64,000 bases of DNA, from positions 1 through 64,000 of the forward strand of contig WYEN01000115.1 in assembly GCA_009903825.1 (NCBI GenBank). Direction: 5' to 3'. Below the pieces are notes generated by a model. The model saw nothing but the letters and a program-made list of their open reading frames with translations. It made no database searches and had not been told where the DNA came from. This stretch comes from Desulfurococcales archaeon (lineage in GTDB: Archaea > Thermoproteota > Thermoprotei_A > Sulfolobales > AG1). The translations under genes were made by a program, and so were the position numbers. Of this stretch, positions 19,382-30,182 are shown piece after piece; position 1 is the first letter of the stretch; every line of letters begins with the position of its first letter.

Positions 19382-20431
19382 TTATTTAGACTTTATGTAT
19401 TTTAGCACATAATATGTTGTGAAGATAGAATGAAGAACTAGACCTATATATCCTAGAAAACCTGTAAATACGCTAGATCTCTCTATGTTGCCTAATGATC
19501 TTAGGTATAAAAAAATGCTTGTTAGAACAACAGTCGTTAGATAAAAGATTATTGGAATTATATTTAGAGTGAGTATGTAAAGAGAGATCATGAGGACATT
19601 ATATATAAGAAAACTTAGCCAATATATGAAGTCAGGAGGAATCTTTAGACCTATTATTCTTGAGCACTCCACTACTCCTCTAACTCTAGACCTTTGCCAT
19701 CTGATTATCTCTTTAAATGTTTGAGGCATTGATACCAACACTATAGACTCTTTCTCATGAAGATACACTATTTTTTCTCGAAAATTCTTATAGATAAAAT
19801 ATGAGAATATAAAATCTTCACTTCTTATACATGGCGGATATATAAATAGTTTGTATATATCAGTTTCTACGGCCTTATTATTACCAGGAGCATGTCTATC
19901 TCCAACTCCTCTCGGAAATATCTGATGATATATATGATACCAGAAGAAGATTCTTGACCAAATACTATCTATTTTAACAATAGATCTTCCTGATATTATG
20001 ATGTATTTATCTCTTGAGATCTTCTCTCTCTCGTGGCAATATCTTCTTATGATGTTCTTTATATAGTCTTTATCATAGACGTTCTCAGAATCTCCCCATA
20101 TAATAATTTTATAATTTTTTTCTCTAAGAAGCTTCACAGCCTCTATTCTAGCAGGGCCTGTCCCACCCTTGATCTTTTGTTCAATGAATCTGATACAGTT
20201 TATCTTTTTAGCGAAATCTTCGGCAATTTTTTTAGAATCATCTATGCTGCCACCGTCGAATATATATATATCATAACATTCGCATACAGGACAGGATTGT
20301 TTTGTTAGGCTTTCAAGAGTCTTTCTGAGGCCATCGGCATTATCTTTATTAAGTATGACGATAGCAACAGGTTTATATATACATTGTCTATACTGCTCGG
20401 CATGATAAGCATCTTCATCAGAGGAAGACAA
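19382..20431 (-). CDS. Membrane-bound family 2 glycosyltransferase
   Basis: GT-A fold glycosyltransferase: VAIVILNKDNADGLRKTLES at residues 22-41 is the nucleotide-sugar entry, YIFDGGSIDDS near 54-64 follows, and WGDSENVYD near 110 holds the D-x-(D/E) metal site. QRSRVRGVV near 215 matches the QxxRW-like region of processive or membrane GT2 enzymes. Three or four membrane helices fill the last 100 residues. The sugar and acceptor are unknown; a lipid carrier at the cytoplasmic face is likely. TTG start after GGATGATC. Confidence 0.85.
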   Translation of the reverse strand: MSSSDEDAYHAEQYRQCIYKPVAIVILNKDNADGLRKTLESLTKQSCPVCECYDIYIFDGGSIDDSKKIAEDFAKKINCIRFIEQKIKGGTGPARIEAVKLLREKNYKIIIWGDSENVYDKDYIKNIIRRYCHEREKISRDKYIIISGRSIVKIDSIWSRIFFWYHIYHQIFPRGVGDRHAPGNNKAVETDIYKLFIYPPCIRSEDFIFSYFIYKNFREKIVYLHEKESIVLVSMPQTFKEIIRWQRSRVRGVVECSRIIGLKIPPDFIYWLSFLIYNVLMISLYILTLNIIPIIFYLTTVVLTSIFLYLRSLGNIERSSVFTGFLGYIGLVLHSIFTTYYVLKYIKSK

Positions 20432-20523
20432 GCATGATCATCCTGAGAACTTATTTATCTTTCACTAAAATTGTTTTAAAAACGTTATTAAGATTTTTAG
20501 AAGATTATAATTAGGTGTGGAAT

Positions 20524-20922
20524 ATGAGTGTTACATTTGCTGAATTAGGAGATCTAAAAGAGGGTAGTTTTGTAGTTATAGACGGCGAACCTTGTCGAGT
20601 AGTAGAGATATCTAAGGCTAAGACTGGAAAACATGGTTCTGCTAAGGCACATGTTGTAGCTATCTCATTGTTCACTGGTGCAAGGAAAACTATGGTTGCT
20701 CCTGTTGACACAAGAGTTGAGGTGCCTATAATAGATAAGAGAATCGGTCAGATAATTGCTTTGACAGGATCTACTGTTCAGATAATGGATTCAGAGACTT
20801 ATGAGACTTTTGAGTTATCTCTTCCAACAGATCAAGAGCTTGTCAAAAGGTTAAGCCCTGGTAAAGAAGTTGAATATTGGGTTGTGATGGGAAGAAGAAT
20901 TATTATGAATGTAAGAGGCTGA
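20524..20922 (+). CDS. Translation factor aIF5A
   Basis: Archaeal IF5A, which helps ribosomes make difficult peptide bonds and is modified to hypusine or deoxyhypusine. The modification loop KTGKHGSAK places the target lysine at residue 36. The N-terminal SH3-like barrel and C-terminal OB fold give 132 aa, the normal size. The ATG at 20524 is chosen over an in-frame GTG at 20515 because that GTG is part of the AGGTGTGG ribosome site. srp54 follows after 28 bp. Confidence 0.95.
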   Translation: MSVTFAELGDLKEGSFVVIDGEPCRVVEISKAKTGKHGSAKAHVVAISLFTGARKTMVAPVDTRVEVPIIDKRIGQIIALTGSTVQIMDSETYETFELSLPTDQELVKRLSPGKEVEYWVVMGRRIIMNVRG

Positions 20923-20950
20923 ACACTATTTAATCTTAAAAGGTTTTTTT

Positions 20951-22300
20951 ATGAAAGGTCTTGAGACACTTAAAGATCTTGTATCAAAGTTTTTGAAAGG
21001 CTCTGATGTATATGAAAAAGCTGTAGACAATTTTATAAAAGATCTGCAGAAAACTTTGATCTCTGCTGATGTTAATGTGAAGATAGTATATGAGCTGACT
21101 AGAAAAATCAGAGAAGAGGCCTTATCTTCTAATCCTCCTCCAGGTTTTACTAGAAGAGACTGGTTTATAAAGATAGTTTATGATAATCTGGTGAGAATTT
21201 TTGGCGGAGATGTCTCTCCTCAGATAACGCCGTCGAAGCAACCGTATGTGATTATGATGATAGGTGTTCAGGGATCTGGGAAGACCACCACATGTGCTAA
21301 GTTAGCCTTGTATTATAAGAAGCTTGGTTACAGACCTTGTATGGTTGCTGCTGACACATATAGACCTGGAGCATATGAACAGCTTAGACAATTAGGCGAC
21401 AAGATAAATGTTCCTGTATACAAAGGCGATTCCTCAGATCCTGTGAAAATAGCTGTAGACGGCGTCAGAGAGGCTGTTAAAGATGGTTGCAACATAATTA
21501 TTATAGATACAGCAGGTAGACATGGATATGGTGAGGAGAAGGCATTGTTAGACGAGATGAAAGCTATAGCTGAGGCTGTTTCTCCCGATGAAATAATATT
21601 TGTTCTTGACGCAACAATTGGTCAGAAAGCTTATGAACTTGCCAAAAGATTTCATGAGGCAACCCCCATAGGCTCTATAATCGTCACAAAATTAGATGGA
21701 TCTGCAAGAGGTGGAGGAGCTTTATCAGCTGTTGTAGCAACAGGAGCAAAAATAAAATTTATTGGAGTAGGAGAGAATGTAGATGAAATAGAAGTTTTTA
21801 ACCCAAGAAGATTTGTGGGAAGGCTGCTTGGCTTAGGAGATATCGAAGGTCTTCTTGAGAAGTTTAGAGCTTTAGAGGAGAGCGAGAAGCTGGAGAAGAG
21901 AATGAGAAAAGCTCTTGCAAAAGGAGAGATAACGTTGCCAGATCTATACCTCCAGATCAAGAGTATTTTGAGAATGGGTCCTTTAGCCAAGATTCTTCAG
22001 ATGATACCAGGTCTCGCAAATCTGCCTTTGAGAGAAGATAATATGAAAATTAGTGAGAAAACAATGAGAAAATGGCTTCACATAATTGAGTCTATGACGG
22101 AGGAGGAGCTTAAAAATCCAGGGATAATCGACAGATCTAGAATGCGTAGAATCGCCATAGGATCAGGAACAAACATAGAGGACGTCAAACAACTGTTGTT
22201 ATATTATCAAAATATGAATAGACTTATGAGAGACCTGAAGAGAAAAAGATTATCGCTACCAATAAAAGATCTTAAAGATCTTGAGGGTTTAGAGGAGTAG
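20951..22300 (+). CDS. srp54: Signal recognition particle 54 kDa protein
   Basis: GTPase that binds signal peptides and SRP RNA and delivers ribosomes to FtsY. The N-domain helices (1-90) are followed by the G domain with P-loop GVQGSGKTT (about 105), DTYRPGAYEQL (about 138), DTAGRHGYGEE (about 192) and TKLDGSARGGG (about 248). The methionine-rich M domain (about 300-430) contains RIAIGSG for RNA binding. 449 aa, typical. ATG start. Confidence 0.97.
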   Translation: MKGLETLKDLVSKFLKGSDVYEKAVDNFIKDLQKTLISADVNVKIVYELTRKIREEALSSNPPPGFTRRDWFIKIVYDNLVRIFGGDVSPQITPSKQPYVIMMIGVQGSGKTTTCAKLALYYKKLGYRPCMVAADTYRPGAYEQLRQLGDKINVPVYKGDSSDPVKIAVDGVREAVKDGCNIIIIDTAGRHGYGEEKALLDEMKAIAEAVSPDEIIFVLDATIGQKAYELAKRFHEATPIGSIIVTKLDGSARGGGALSAVVATGAKIKFIGVGENVDEIEVFNPRRFVGRLLGLGDIEGLLEKFRALEESEKLEKRMRKALAKGEITLPDLYLQIKSILRMGPLAKILQMIPGLANLPLREDNMKISEKTMRKWLHIIESMTEEELKNPGIIDRSRMRRIAIGSGTNIEDVKQLLLYYQNMNRLMRDLKRKRLSLPIKDLKDLEGLEE

Positions 22301-22362
22301 CATCCTCTCTCTTATAGATAAAAATTATTTATCGCCTATAGTAACTTGTTTCGGTGTACATC

Positions 22363-23313
22363 TTGAGTCTAGGACATGTCGAGAGATTTAAGAGTGAGAG
22401 ACCTATCATAATTGTTCATGGAGGAGCTGGAGCATGGGATGTTGATGAAGATACACGGAGAAGAATAACAGATTTTATAGAGAAACTGCTGGTAGAATCA
22501 TATGAACTTCTGATGAAAGGGTCTGAGGCCGTAGATGTGGTAGAATACGCTGTATCAAAACTTGAGGATTCAGGGATTTTTAATGCAGGATACGGAAGCT
22601 CTCTCAATATAAAGGGCGTTGCCGAAATGGACGCCGGCATAATGATAGGATCTGTTATGAAGGCGGGAGCCGTTGCTATGAGTAGATATGTGAAAAATCC
22701 AATTAAGCTGGCGAGAATTGTTATGGAGAAGACAGACCATGTTTTAATAGGAGGCGAAGGTGCTGATGAGCTAGCGAAATTGTTTGGCTTAGAGAAGAGA
22801 GAGATTAACGAGAGCATTAATAGAAGATATAAAGACGCTTTAAATAAGAAGATCTTGCCTCCTTATTATAGAAAGAACCTTGAGATCATAGATAGAGTTA
22901 TTTCTCTCGGAGATACTGTGGGAGCTGTAGCATTAGATATCTACGGCACATTAGCTTCTGCAACAAGTACTGGGGGGATATGGTTTAAACTTCCTGGTAG
23001 AATAGGAGACTCTCCAATTCCTGGCGCAGGTTTTTATGCCGATAGAAATGTGGCTTGTTCAGCTACAGGAGTTGGAGAGACTATAATGACTATCTCACTA
23101 TGCAGATCTATAGCTTTGAGCTATAGATATCTCAATGATCTTTATAAGGCTACTGTAGAGAGTTTTAGAGAATTAGAAGAATTGTTTGGAGGAAATACTG
23201 CTGGAGCTATAATATTATCATCTTTAGGAGAGATCATCATGTATTATAATACGAAAGGGATGGCCAGAGGATTTATAAGTAGCAGTCTTTCAAAACCTTA
23301 TGTAAATATTTGA
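22363..23313 (+). CDS. Isoaspartyl peptidase / L-asparaginase (Ntn hydrolase)
   Basis: Plant-type asparaginase family, an N-terminal nucleophile hydrolase that cleaves itself. The start VHGGAGAWDV and the segment FNAGYGSSLN are characteristic; the self-cleavage Thr is in GDTVGAVALD (about residue 185), followed by ATSTGG. It probably removes isoaspartyl residues or hydrolyses asparagine. The TTG at 22363 is preferred because an in-frame GTG at 22354 is part of the CGGTG ribosome site. The protein is about 316 aa, normal length. Confidence 0.93.
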   Translation: MSLGHVERFKSERPIIIVHGGAGAWDVDEDTRRRITDFIEKLLVESYELLMKGSEAVDVVEYAVSKLEDSGIFNAGYGSSLNIKGVAEMDAGIMIGSVMKAGAVAMSRYVKNPIKLARIVMEKTDHVLIGGEGADELAKLFGLEKREINESINRRYKDALNKKILPPYYRKNLEIIDRVISLGDTVGAVALDIYGTLASATSTGGIWFKLPGRIGDSPIPGAGFYADRNVACSATGVGETIMTISLCRSIALSYRYLNDLYKATVESFRELEELFGGNTAGAIILSSLGEIIMYYNTKGMARGFISSSLSKPYVNI

Positions 23314-23325
23314 ATCATTAGATCC

Positions 23326-25134
23326 TTAGAAAGGTATATAAAGAATTATTAGAATGATCTGAGATAATAAAGATGTTAAGATCAGTATTAAAGAATGTTT
23401 AAGTCCTTCACCTATGCTCAGCTCAGCTATTTTACCTGCCACTAACCCCATTATCCACGAATTTATATTAATGCCTATACTTAGCAATGCGACAAAGCTA
23501 TATACAGCAGCAGGATCTATTTTAACAGTAGATCCTTGGCCAAGTATTGTTGGCGTCTGAAGTATCATTGTCAAGAAGATTATGGAAGATATAGATAGAA
23601 GAATCGCCGCTATATAAGGCATCATGACATATGTTCTCAGAGAGATCCTTAATCTGCTCTCCATCTCGGCCAACGCTCTTGCATATTTCGCAAGCGAGTA
23701 AAGAACCTCAGGACTTCCACCGCCCACTTTAATAGAGTCTATCAAAAATCTGAACATTACTCTGGCAAACCAGTTTCTTAGTTCTCTGACTCCTCTTTTA
23801 ACAGCCGCCTCTATATCGATTCCTAGACTTACTGCAACTCCTATTCTTCTAACAACTTTTGACAGAGGTCCGTAATCTCTCTTCATAGTCTGTATAATAG
23901 ATCTCTCTGGCGAAAGACCTGTTTTTCTCGCCTCGCTCACGTCCTCTAGAAAAGACGCTATTTTTTGATTGATTCCTCTGAAAGTCCTGGTCTCTTTTCT
24001 GTAATGATACCATATAAATCCTGAGAAAAATATGAAAGGAGTGTTTATGCTTATTAAAAGACCTATTGTAGTGTATTTATCTATAACTCCAGCTATGAAT
24101 CTATATCCGCCAGAGAATACTAACGTTAATACGCCTAATACGACTGAAATTAATAGTCCAGGAAAGATCATGTCAACAGTTTTTCTGAGAAAAACTTTCT
24201 GCCTAGGCTGAGAATAATGTGCCACTATGATTGTCATTATAGACATTATCGGGAGAATCAAGTATATATATAATCCTATGAAGAAATTGCTTAAGCCTCC
24301 CTGAGCTCCTATGATACTTAATCCTCCTGCAGATATGAATAAAACAAATAATGATAAAGTTGTCACAACAGACAGTATCATATAGATCTCTATTATAAGA
24401 CCCATTCTCTCGATCAATGATTTTATCTTTTCACTCATTTTTGCGAACATCTCATCAGCTTTAGACTCTAAATATCTGACTAAGTCTCCACCGATTCTTA
24501 ACATAGTCGTGTATCCCATAATAAGATCTTTAAAATCTTCTGAGGGCGTCTCCTCTGCAACCGTCTCGAGAGCTAAAACAGGATCTTTGCCGAATACTCT
24601 TATTTCTCTCAGAAAATGTCTAGCTTCTCTTCTCATTCCATAAAATAGAGGCATCTCTGCAAATCTTTCAAATACTTTTACGAGAGATATGTTTCCTCTG
24701 GCCATGAAAGACGCGTATGACACAAAGAATGGAAGCTCTGAGTCTACAGAATTTCTTCTTGAAGATCTCATTGATAAAGGATATAATAGTGAGAGCGCTA
24801 AAACAGTTGCTGGCGTGAATATGCCTATAAGCATCATTATGATTTGTATGATAAGTAAGCCTTGGAAGAATAAGATTGACGACACAATTACTGTGATCCC
24901 GATCATCGTTGAAAGGATCAATAGAAGAGATACTCTAGCAGCATATATATGAGGATGAATGTTAAGACCTGCCTCTCTGATCACACGATCAAGATCAAAA
25001 GTTCTTCTGATCCTATCTGCTAATGACGAGAATAATAGGAGAGAGATGAAATCTATCATCATAAGAGGAGGTAGTGAAGTTTTATGTTGCTTCTCTTTCT
25101 TTCTTAATCTAAGGCTTAAGAGATTTCTTCTCAA
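23326..25134 (-). CDS. Type IV pilus / archaellum platform membrane protein (PilC/ArlJ/TadC-like)
   Basis: Polytopic inner-membrane platform of an archaeal type IV filament machine. It has two repeats of the T2SSF kind (around residues 130-260 and 400-520) separated and flanked by groups of membrane helices; about 602 aa, as in archaeal TadC/ArlJ-like proteins. TTG start. It lies 16 bp downstream of the matching ATPase gene. No pilin or prepilin peptidase gene is present here, so the filament type (adhesion pilus, UV-type pilus or archaellum) is not decided by context. Confidence 0.85.
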   Translation of the reverse strand: MRRNLLSLRLRKKEKQHKTSLPPLMMIDFISLLLFSSLADRIRRTFDLDRVIREAGLNIHPHIYAARVSLLLILSTMIGITVIVSSILFFQGLLIIQIIMMLIGIFTPATVLALSLLYPLSMRSSRRNSVDSELPFFVSYASFMARGNISLVKVFERFAEMPLFYGMRREARHFLREIRVFGKDPVLALETVAEETPSEDFKDLIMGYTTMLRIGGDLVRYLESKADEMFAKMSEKIKSLIERMGLIIEIYMILSVVTTLSLFVLFISAGGLSIIGAQGGLSNFFIGLYIYLILPIMSIMTIIVAHYSQPRQKVFLRKTVDMIFPGLLISVVLGVLTLVFSGGYRFIAGVIDKYTTIGLLISINTPFIFFSGFIWYHYRKETRTFRGINQKIASFLEDVSEARKTGLSPERSIIQTMKRDYGPLSKVVRRIGVAVSLGIDIEAAVKRGVRELRNWFARVMFRFLIDSIKVGGGSPEVLYSLAKYARALAEMESRLRISLRTYVMMPYIAAILLSISSIIFLTMILQTPTILGQGSTVKIDPAAVYSFVALLSIGININSWIMGLVAGKIAELSIGEGLKHSLILILTSLLSQIILIILYIPF

Positions 25135-25150
25135 CTATCTACGCCTCTTA

Positions 25151-26842
25151 TCAGAGGATATTTTTAATCTCTTCAGTATCTATTCCTATGATCTCAAGAT
25201 CTCTCTTAACTATTGAGATAAGCATCTCTTTATGCACATGATACATAGATATGTATCTAGCGATCTCTCTATAGTTTCTTACGCCTTTTTTAGAAAGCCA
25301 GTACATTATTAATGTTCTCTCATTTATCTCTCTAATGAGATCGTCGTAGGATCTCTCTTCTAATTGAGAGAATCTTTTTATTAAAATACTTTTATCAAGT
25401 TCTGTTACAAACATGTCTTTAGAAGGACTCCACCAAGAGACTTTTATAAACTCTCCTGTCTTATCCAGCTCCCACACATCTGTTACTCTTCTAACAATTC
25501 GTAGTTTATCTCCTTCTCTCACAGATACTCTTTTTATGGCGAGGACATTGTTTATCAGAGGAATATATGACTCAGGTATGTTCATAGGAGGACTTTTTAA
25601 TCTCTTGATCATTGAGTCTATGTCTTCCGCATGTATTGTTGTTACGCCTCCATGTCCTGTTGCTATAGCCTGGAAAAGAACGTAAGCCTCTTCACCTCTT
25701 ATCTCTCCCACCGCTATTATGTCAGGTCTATATCTTAATGATACTCTAATCAGATCGTATAATGAGACTTCTCCAGCCTTACTCTCTCCAGCAGCGTAAC
25801 TAGGTCTTGATACTAGCTGAACCCAGTTTTCTATTGGCAATCTAAGTTCTGGGGTATCTTCAATTGTGACAACTTTATAAGTAGGTTTGACAAGATTTAA
25901 TATGCTGTTTATGAGAGTTGTTTTTCCAGCACCTGTGACTCCGAGAACCATTATAGGGCTTTTTCTATCAATAAGAAACCATAAATAGCCTGCTAATAAA
26001 GGCGATATAGTCTTGAAGTTTATAAGATCTACTATCGTTATAGGGTCCTCTCTAAACTTTCTTATAGTAAATGTGGAGCCGTGTGTAGAGACTTCTTTCA
26101 TAAATGTTGCGGCTACTCTATGACCCTCTGGCAGCATTGCATCGAGAATAGGATATGCAACAGATATATGTTTACCTGCTTTGTGAGCCAGCTTAAGAAC
26201 AAATCTGTCTAAATCTTCATGTGATCTGAACCATATATTTGTGGGTATAGACTCATATTTTCTATGCCACACATAAATGGGATATCCTACGCCATTACAT
26301 GATATATCTTCTATATAAGGATCTTTCATCAAAGGATCTAAAACGTCATAGCCTAATATATCTCTCTCAACATAATAAAGAATTTTAGACCAGCTGACTG
26401 TAGGAGTTGAGCCAAGTCTTAATCTGAAAAGATCTATGGCTTGTCTCGCTTTTCTAGTAATATAATCAATAGGATCTGTCTCTGGAGTTATTTCTCCAGC
26501 AGACCACATGATGTAATTAATGATTCTTATAAAGATCTTTTTCTCAAGCTCTTGAAGAGGAACCTCATCTACTACATATACTATCTCTCCCGTGATTTCA
26601 TCCTCGACTATGAGAGTATGCGCCCACGGATCGTTTATGGGATATCTATCTAAAACCTTGCCTCTAACGCCTCTTCTAGCTATATTTATAAACTCATACT
26701 CATATGCCGAGACAGATAGAAACTCTCTTTTTAATCTCTTATCTTCAATGATGCTTTTATCAACATCTAGATCGTAACTATCTTGCCTCTTTATCTTCAG
26801 CCCCTTTGTTCGGAAAATTTTATTAAACACTTTTTGTATCAT
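25151..26842 (-). CDS. Type II/IV secretion-type ATPase (PilB/ArlI-like)
   Basis: Hexameric ATPase that powers pilus assembly through the platform protein encoded downstream. Walker A GVTGAGKTTLIN is at about 297-308, the Asp box follows as TIEDTPELRLP, Walker B is AVGEIRGEEA, and the His box is GHGGVTTIHAE. The N-terminal domain extends over 250 residues, giving 563 aa, typical for archaeal GspE-like proteins. ATG start. The tRNA-Asn gene lies upstream on the same strand. Confidence 0.9.
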   Translation of the reverse strand: MIQKVFNKIFRTKGLKIKRQDSYDLDVDKSIIEDKRLKREFLSVSAYEYEFINIARRGVRGKVLDRYPINDPWAHTLIVEDEITGEIVYVVDEVPLQELEKKIFIRIINYIMWSAGEITPETDPIDYITRKARQAIDLFRLRLGSTPTVSWSKILYYVERDILGYDVLDPLMKDPYIEDISCNGVGYPIYVWHRKYESIPTNIWFRSHEDLDRFVLKLAHKAGKHISVAYPILDAMLPEGHRVAATFMKEVSTHGSTFTIRKFREDPITIVDLINFKTISPLLAGYLWFLIDRKSPIMVLGVTGAGKTTLINSILNLVKPTYKVVTIEDTPELRLPIENWVQLVSRPSYAAGESKAGEVSLYDLIRVSLRYRPDIIAVGEIRGEEAYVLFQAIATGHGGVTTIHAEDIDSMIKRLKSPPMNIPESYIPLINNVLAIKRVSVREGDKLRIVRRVTDVWELDKTGEFIKVSWWSPSKDMFVTELDKSILIKRFSQLEERSYDDLIREINERTLIMYWLSKKGVRNYREIARYISMYHVHKEMLISIVKRDLEIIGIDTEEIKNIL

Positions 26843-26933
26843 GAATCTTCTCTATATATTAATAATGTTTCAAAGATAATATGTTTAAGATTAGAATGTT
26901 CTATACTCATCACAAAATTATTATAAATAAATA

Positions 26934-27009
26934 TGGCGCCGGAGGGAGGATTCGAACCTCCGACCACCGGGTTAACAGCCCGGCGCTCTACCAGCTGAGC
27001 TACTCCGGC
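26934..27009 (-). tRNA. tRNA-Asn (GTT), CCA encoded
   Basis: Full cloverleaf on the minus strand: acceptor GCCGGAG pairs with CTCCGGC, the D arm is GCTCAGCTGGTAGAGC, the anticodon loop CTGTTAA gives GTT, and the T arm is GGAGGTTCGAATCCTCC. The discriminator is G and a CCA end is encoded at 26936-26934. No intron. A TATA-like TTATAAGTG is centred near 27036, 27 bp upstream of the 5' end. Confidence 0.97.
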
Positions 27010-27156
27010 ACCAATATTTTTATAATAAATTAACACTTATAATTTTTTCTTCATAGATCGTTTGTTGCGAACCAGATGTATATCACAAAGATATTTAAAA
27101 TAGGATCTTAATAGTAAAGTTATTAACCTCTTTATACAGGAACATTATAATGTTGA

Positions 27157-28755
<1,599 letters not shown>

Positions 28756-28820
28756 AGTAGATTGAGAAATTGAGAGCTAATGATTTAATCTATTTTTCAT
28801 AAACATTATCTAGGGAGATA

Positions 28821-29486
28821 TTGAACGAAACAATGATTCAGTTGGCACTTGATACACATGATCTAGAGTTTGCAAAAAAAGTTGCCTTCTATGCCGCTGA
28901 AAGTGGTTTTGATATTATTGAAGTTGGCACACCAATGATCAAGAGATATGGAGCGGGAGTCGTTGCAGATATTAAAAGGCTGATCTCTGGAAGAGCCAAA
29001 GTACTGGCCGACCTTAAGATCTTAGATGCTTCTTCATTAGAAATAGAGAGTGCTGTGTTAAATGGTGCTGAGATTGTGACTGTGATGGGTCTTGCTTATG
29101 ATGAGACTTTGAGAGAGGCTTTAGAAAACGCGAGATCTTATAATATAGAGATCTGGGCTGATCTTATGTATATAGATGATCCATATGAAAGATCTCGTAG
29201 ATTAATCGATTTAGGATTTGACACAGTAATTCTTCACATTGGAGTTGATGTACAGAAGAGAAGAAGAGTCTCAGCAGATATGTTAGAGAAGGAGGTTGAG
29301 AAAATATCATCCGAAGGTCTTCGAGTGGCAGTTGCAGGAGGTCTCGATCCTTATAAGGCGCTTAAAGTAGTAGAGAGAGGAGCCTCGATAATAATTATGG
29401 GAGGCTGGATTATTAGAAGTGATAAATGGCAAGAGAGGATTGCCGAGGCTTTTAACGTTTTAAAGAGAGGATCTAAATGGAGATAA
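28821..29486 (+). CDS. 3-hexulose-6-phosphate synthase family protein
   Basis: Beta/alpha barrel of the OMP decarboxylase superfamily, HPS branch: LALDTHDLEFAKKVA at the start, DIIEVGTPMIKRYG near 34-47, ADLKILDA near 69 and VAGGLDPYKA near 174. In archaea HPS usually makes pentose phosphates by the reverse ribulose monophosphate route. No partner PHI (isomerase) gene is adjacent. TTG start after GGGAGATA; an ATG four codons later is possible. It overlaps the next gene by 10 bp. Confidence 0.85.
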   Translation: MNETMIQLALDTHDLEFAKKVAFYAAESGFDIIEVGTPMIKRYGAGVVADIKRLISGRAKVLADLKILDASSLEIESAVLNGAEIVTVMGLAYDETLREALENARSYNIEIWADLMYIDDPYERSRRLIDLGFDTVILHIGVDVQKRRRVSADMLEKEVEKISSEGLRVAVAGGLDPYKALKVVERGASIIIMGGWIIRSDKWQERIAEAFNVLKRGSKWR

Positions 29487-30139
29487 ATAGATCTCTTAGA
29501 GATATATGTAGAAAAATCTCTGAATATGTCTCTGAGATCTATATCATGAAATGTCTGAAACATGTTGATATAGATATACCCAGATTAGACAGTTTATGTC
29601 GTGGAGAATATAATGAGAATGACTTTATCAAAAGATCTTTAGATGAGATATTAAAGATCTTGAGAGATACATATGATCTATGTACTCAGGCTCGTAAAGA
29701 ATTTGGAGAAACTTTTTTAGATATAGAACAGTGGAGAAATTATGAGCATATTTATTTAAATATAAATAAAGTTAACGAGAGGATATATGTGATCTCTGAG
29801 AGTTTTAAGAAGAGCAGTAGAATCTTTAGACGATTATATTATCTTTTGACAATTTTCTCAATAACGATCCTGATCTTGCTGTTTATTCCTTATATAGGCA
29901 TAGATGTTTTTTATCTTTTTAGTCTTGTTATCTACATATTTGTTCTTCTGATCCCTATTATATTCGTTGATAAGAGGATCACATTATCACTTTTTCTATT
30001 AGGCATATTAATGTTGCCTGGCGTCCAGATCTTTTATATGATACATTCAGATTCTATTCTTCTCGCCTCATACACGTCTATAATAATCACCTCATTATAT
30101 CTCTCATATATAAGTATGGTTAGTAGAAAAAGTAGTTAA
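29477..30139 (+). CDS. Hypothetical membrane protein
   Basis: Protein of 220 aa, family not recognised. Residues 1-115 are soluble, helical and charged, with three cysteines near the N-terminus. Residues 118-215 form four hydrophobic segments, the last ending in a short basic tail. The ATG lies within the end of the hexulose-phosphate synthase gene (10 bp overlap), so translation is probably coupled. It may tether or regulate a partner at the membrane, but nothing in the sequence shows what. Confidence 0.6.
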   Translation: MEINRSLRDICRKISEYVSEIYIMKCLKHVDIDIPRLDSLCRGEYNENDFIKRSLDEILKILRDTYDLCTQARKEFGETFLDIEQWRNYEHIYLNINKVNERIYVISESFKKSSRIFRRLYYLLTIFSITILILLFIPYIGIDVFYLFSLVIYIFVLLIPIIFVDKRITLSLFLLGILMLPGVQIFYMIHSDSILLASYTSIIITSLYLSYISMVSRKSS

Positions 30140-30182
30140 CTTTATTAGATATCTTACAAATGTTTTTGATGGTGTCTTCTTT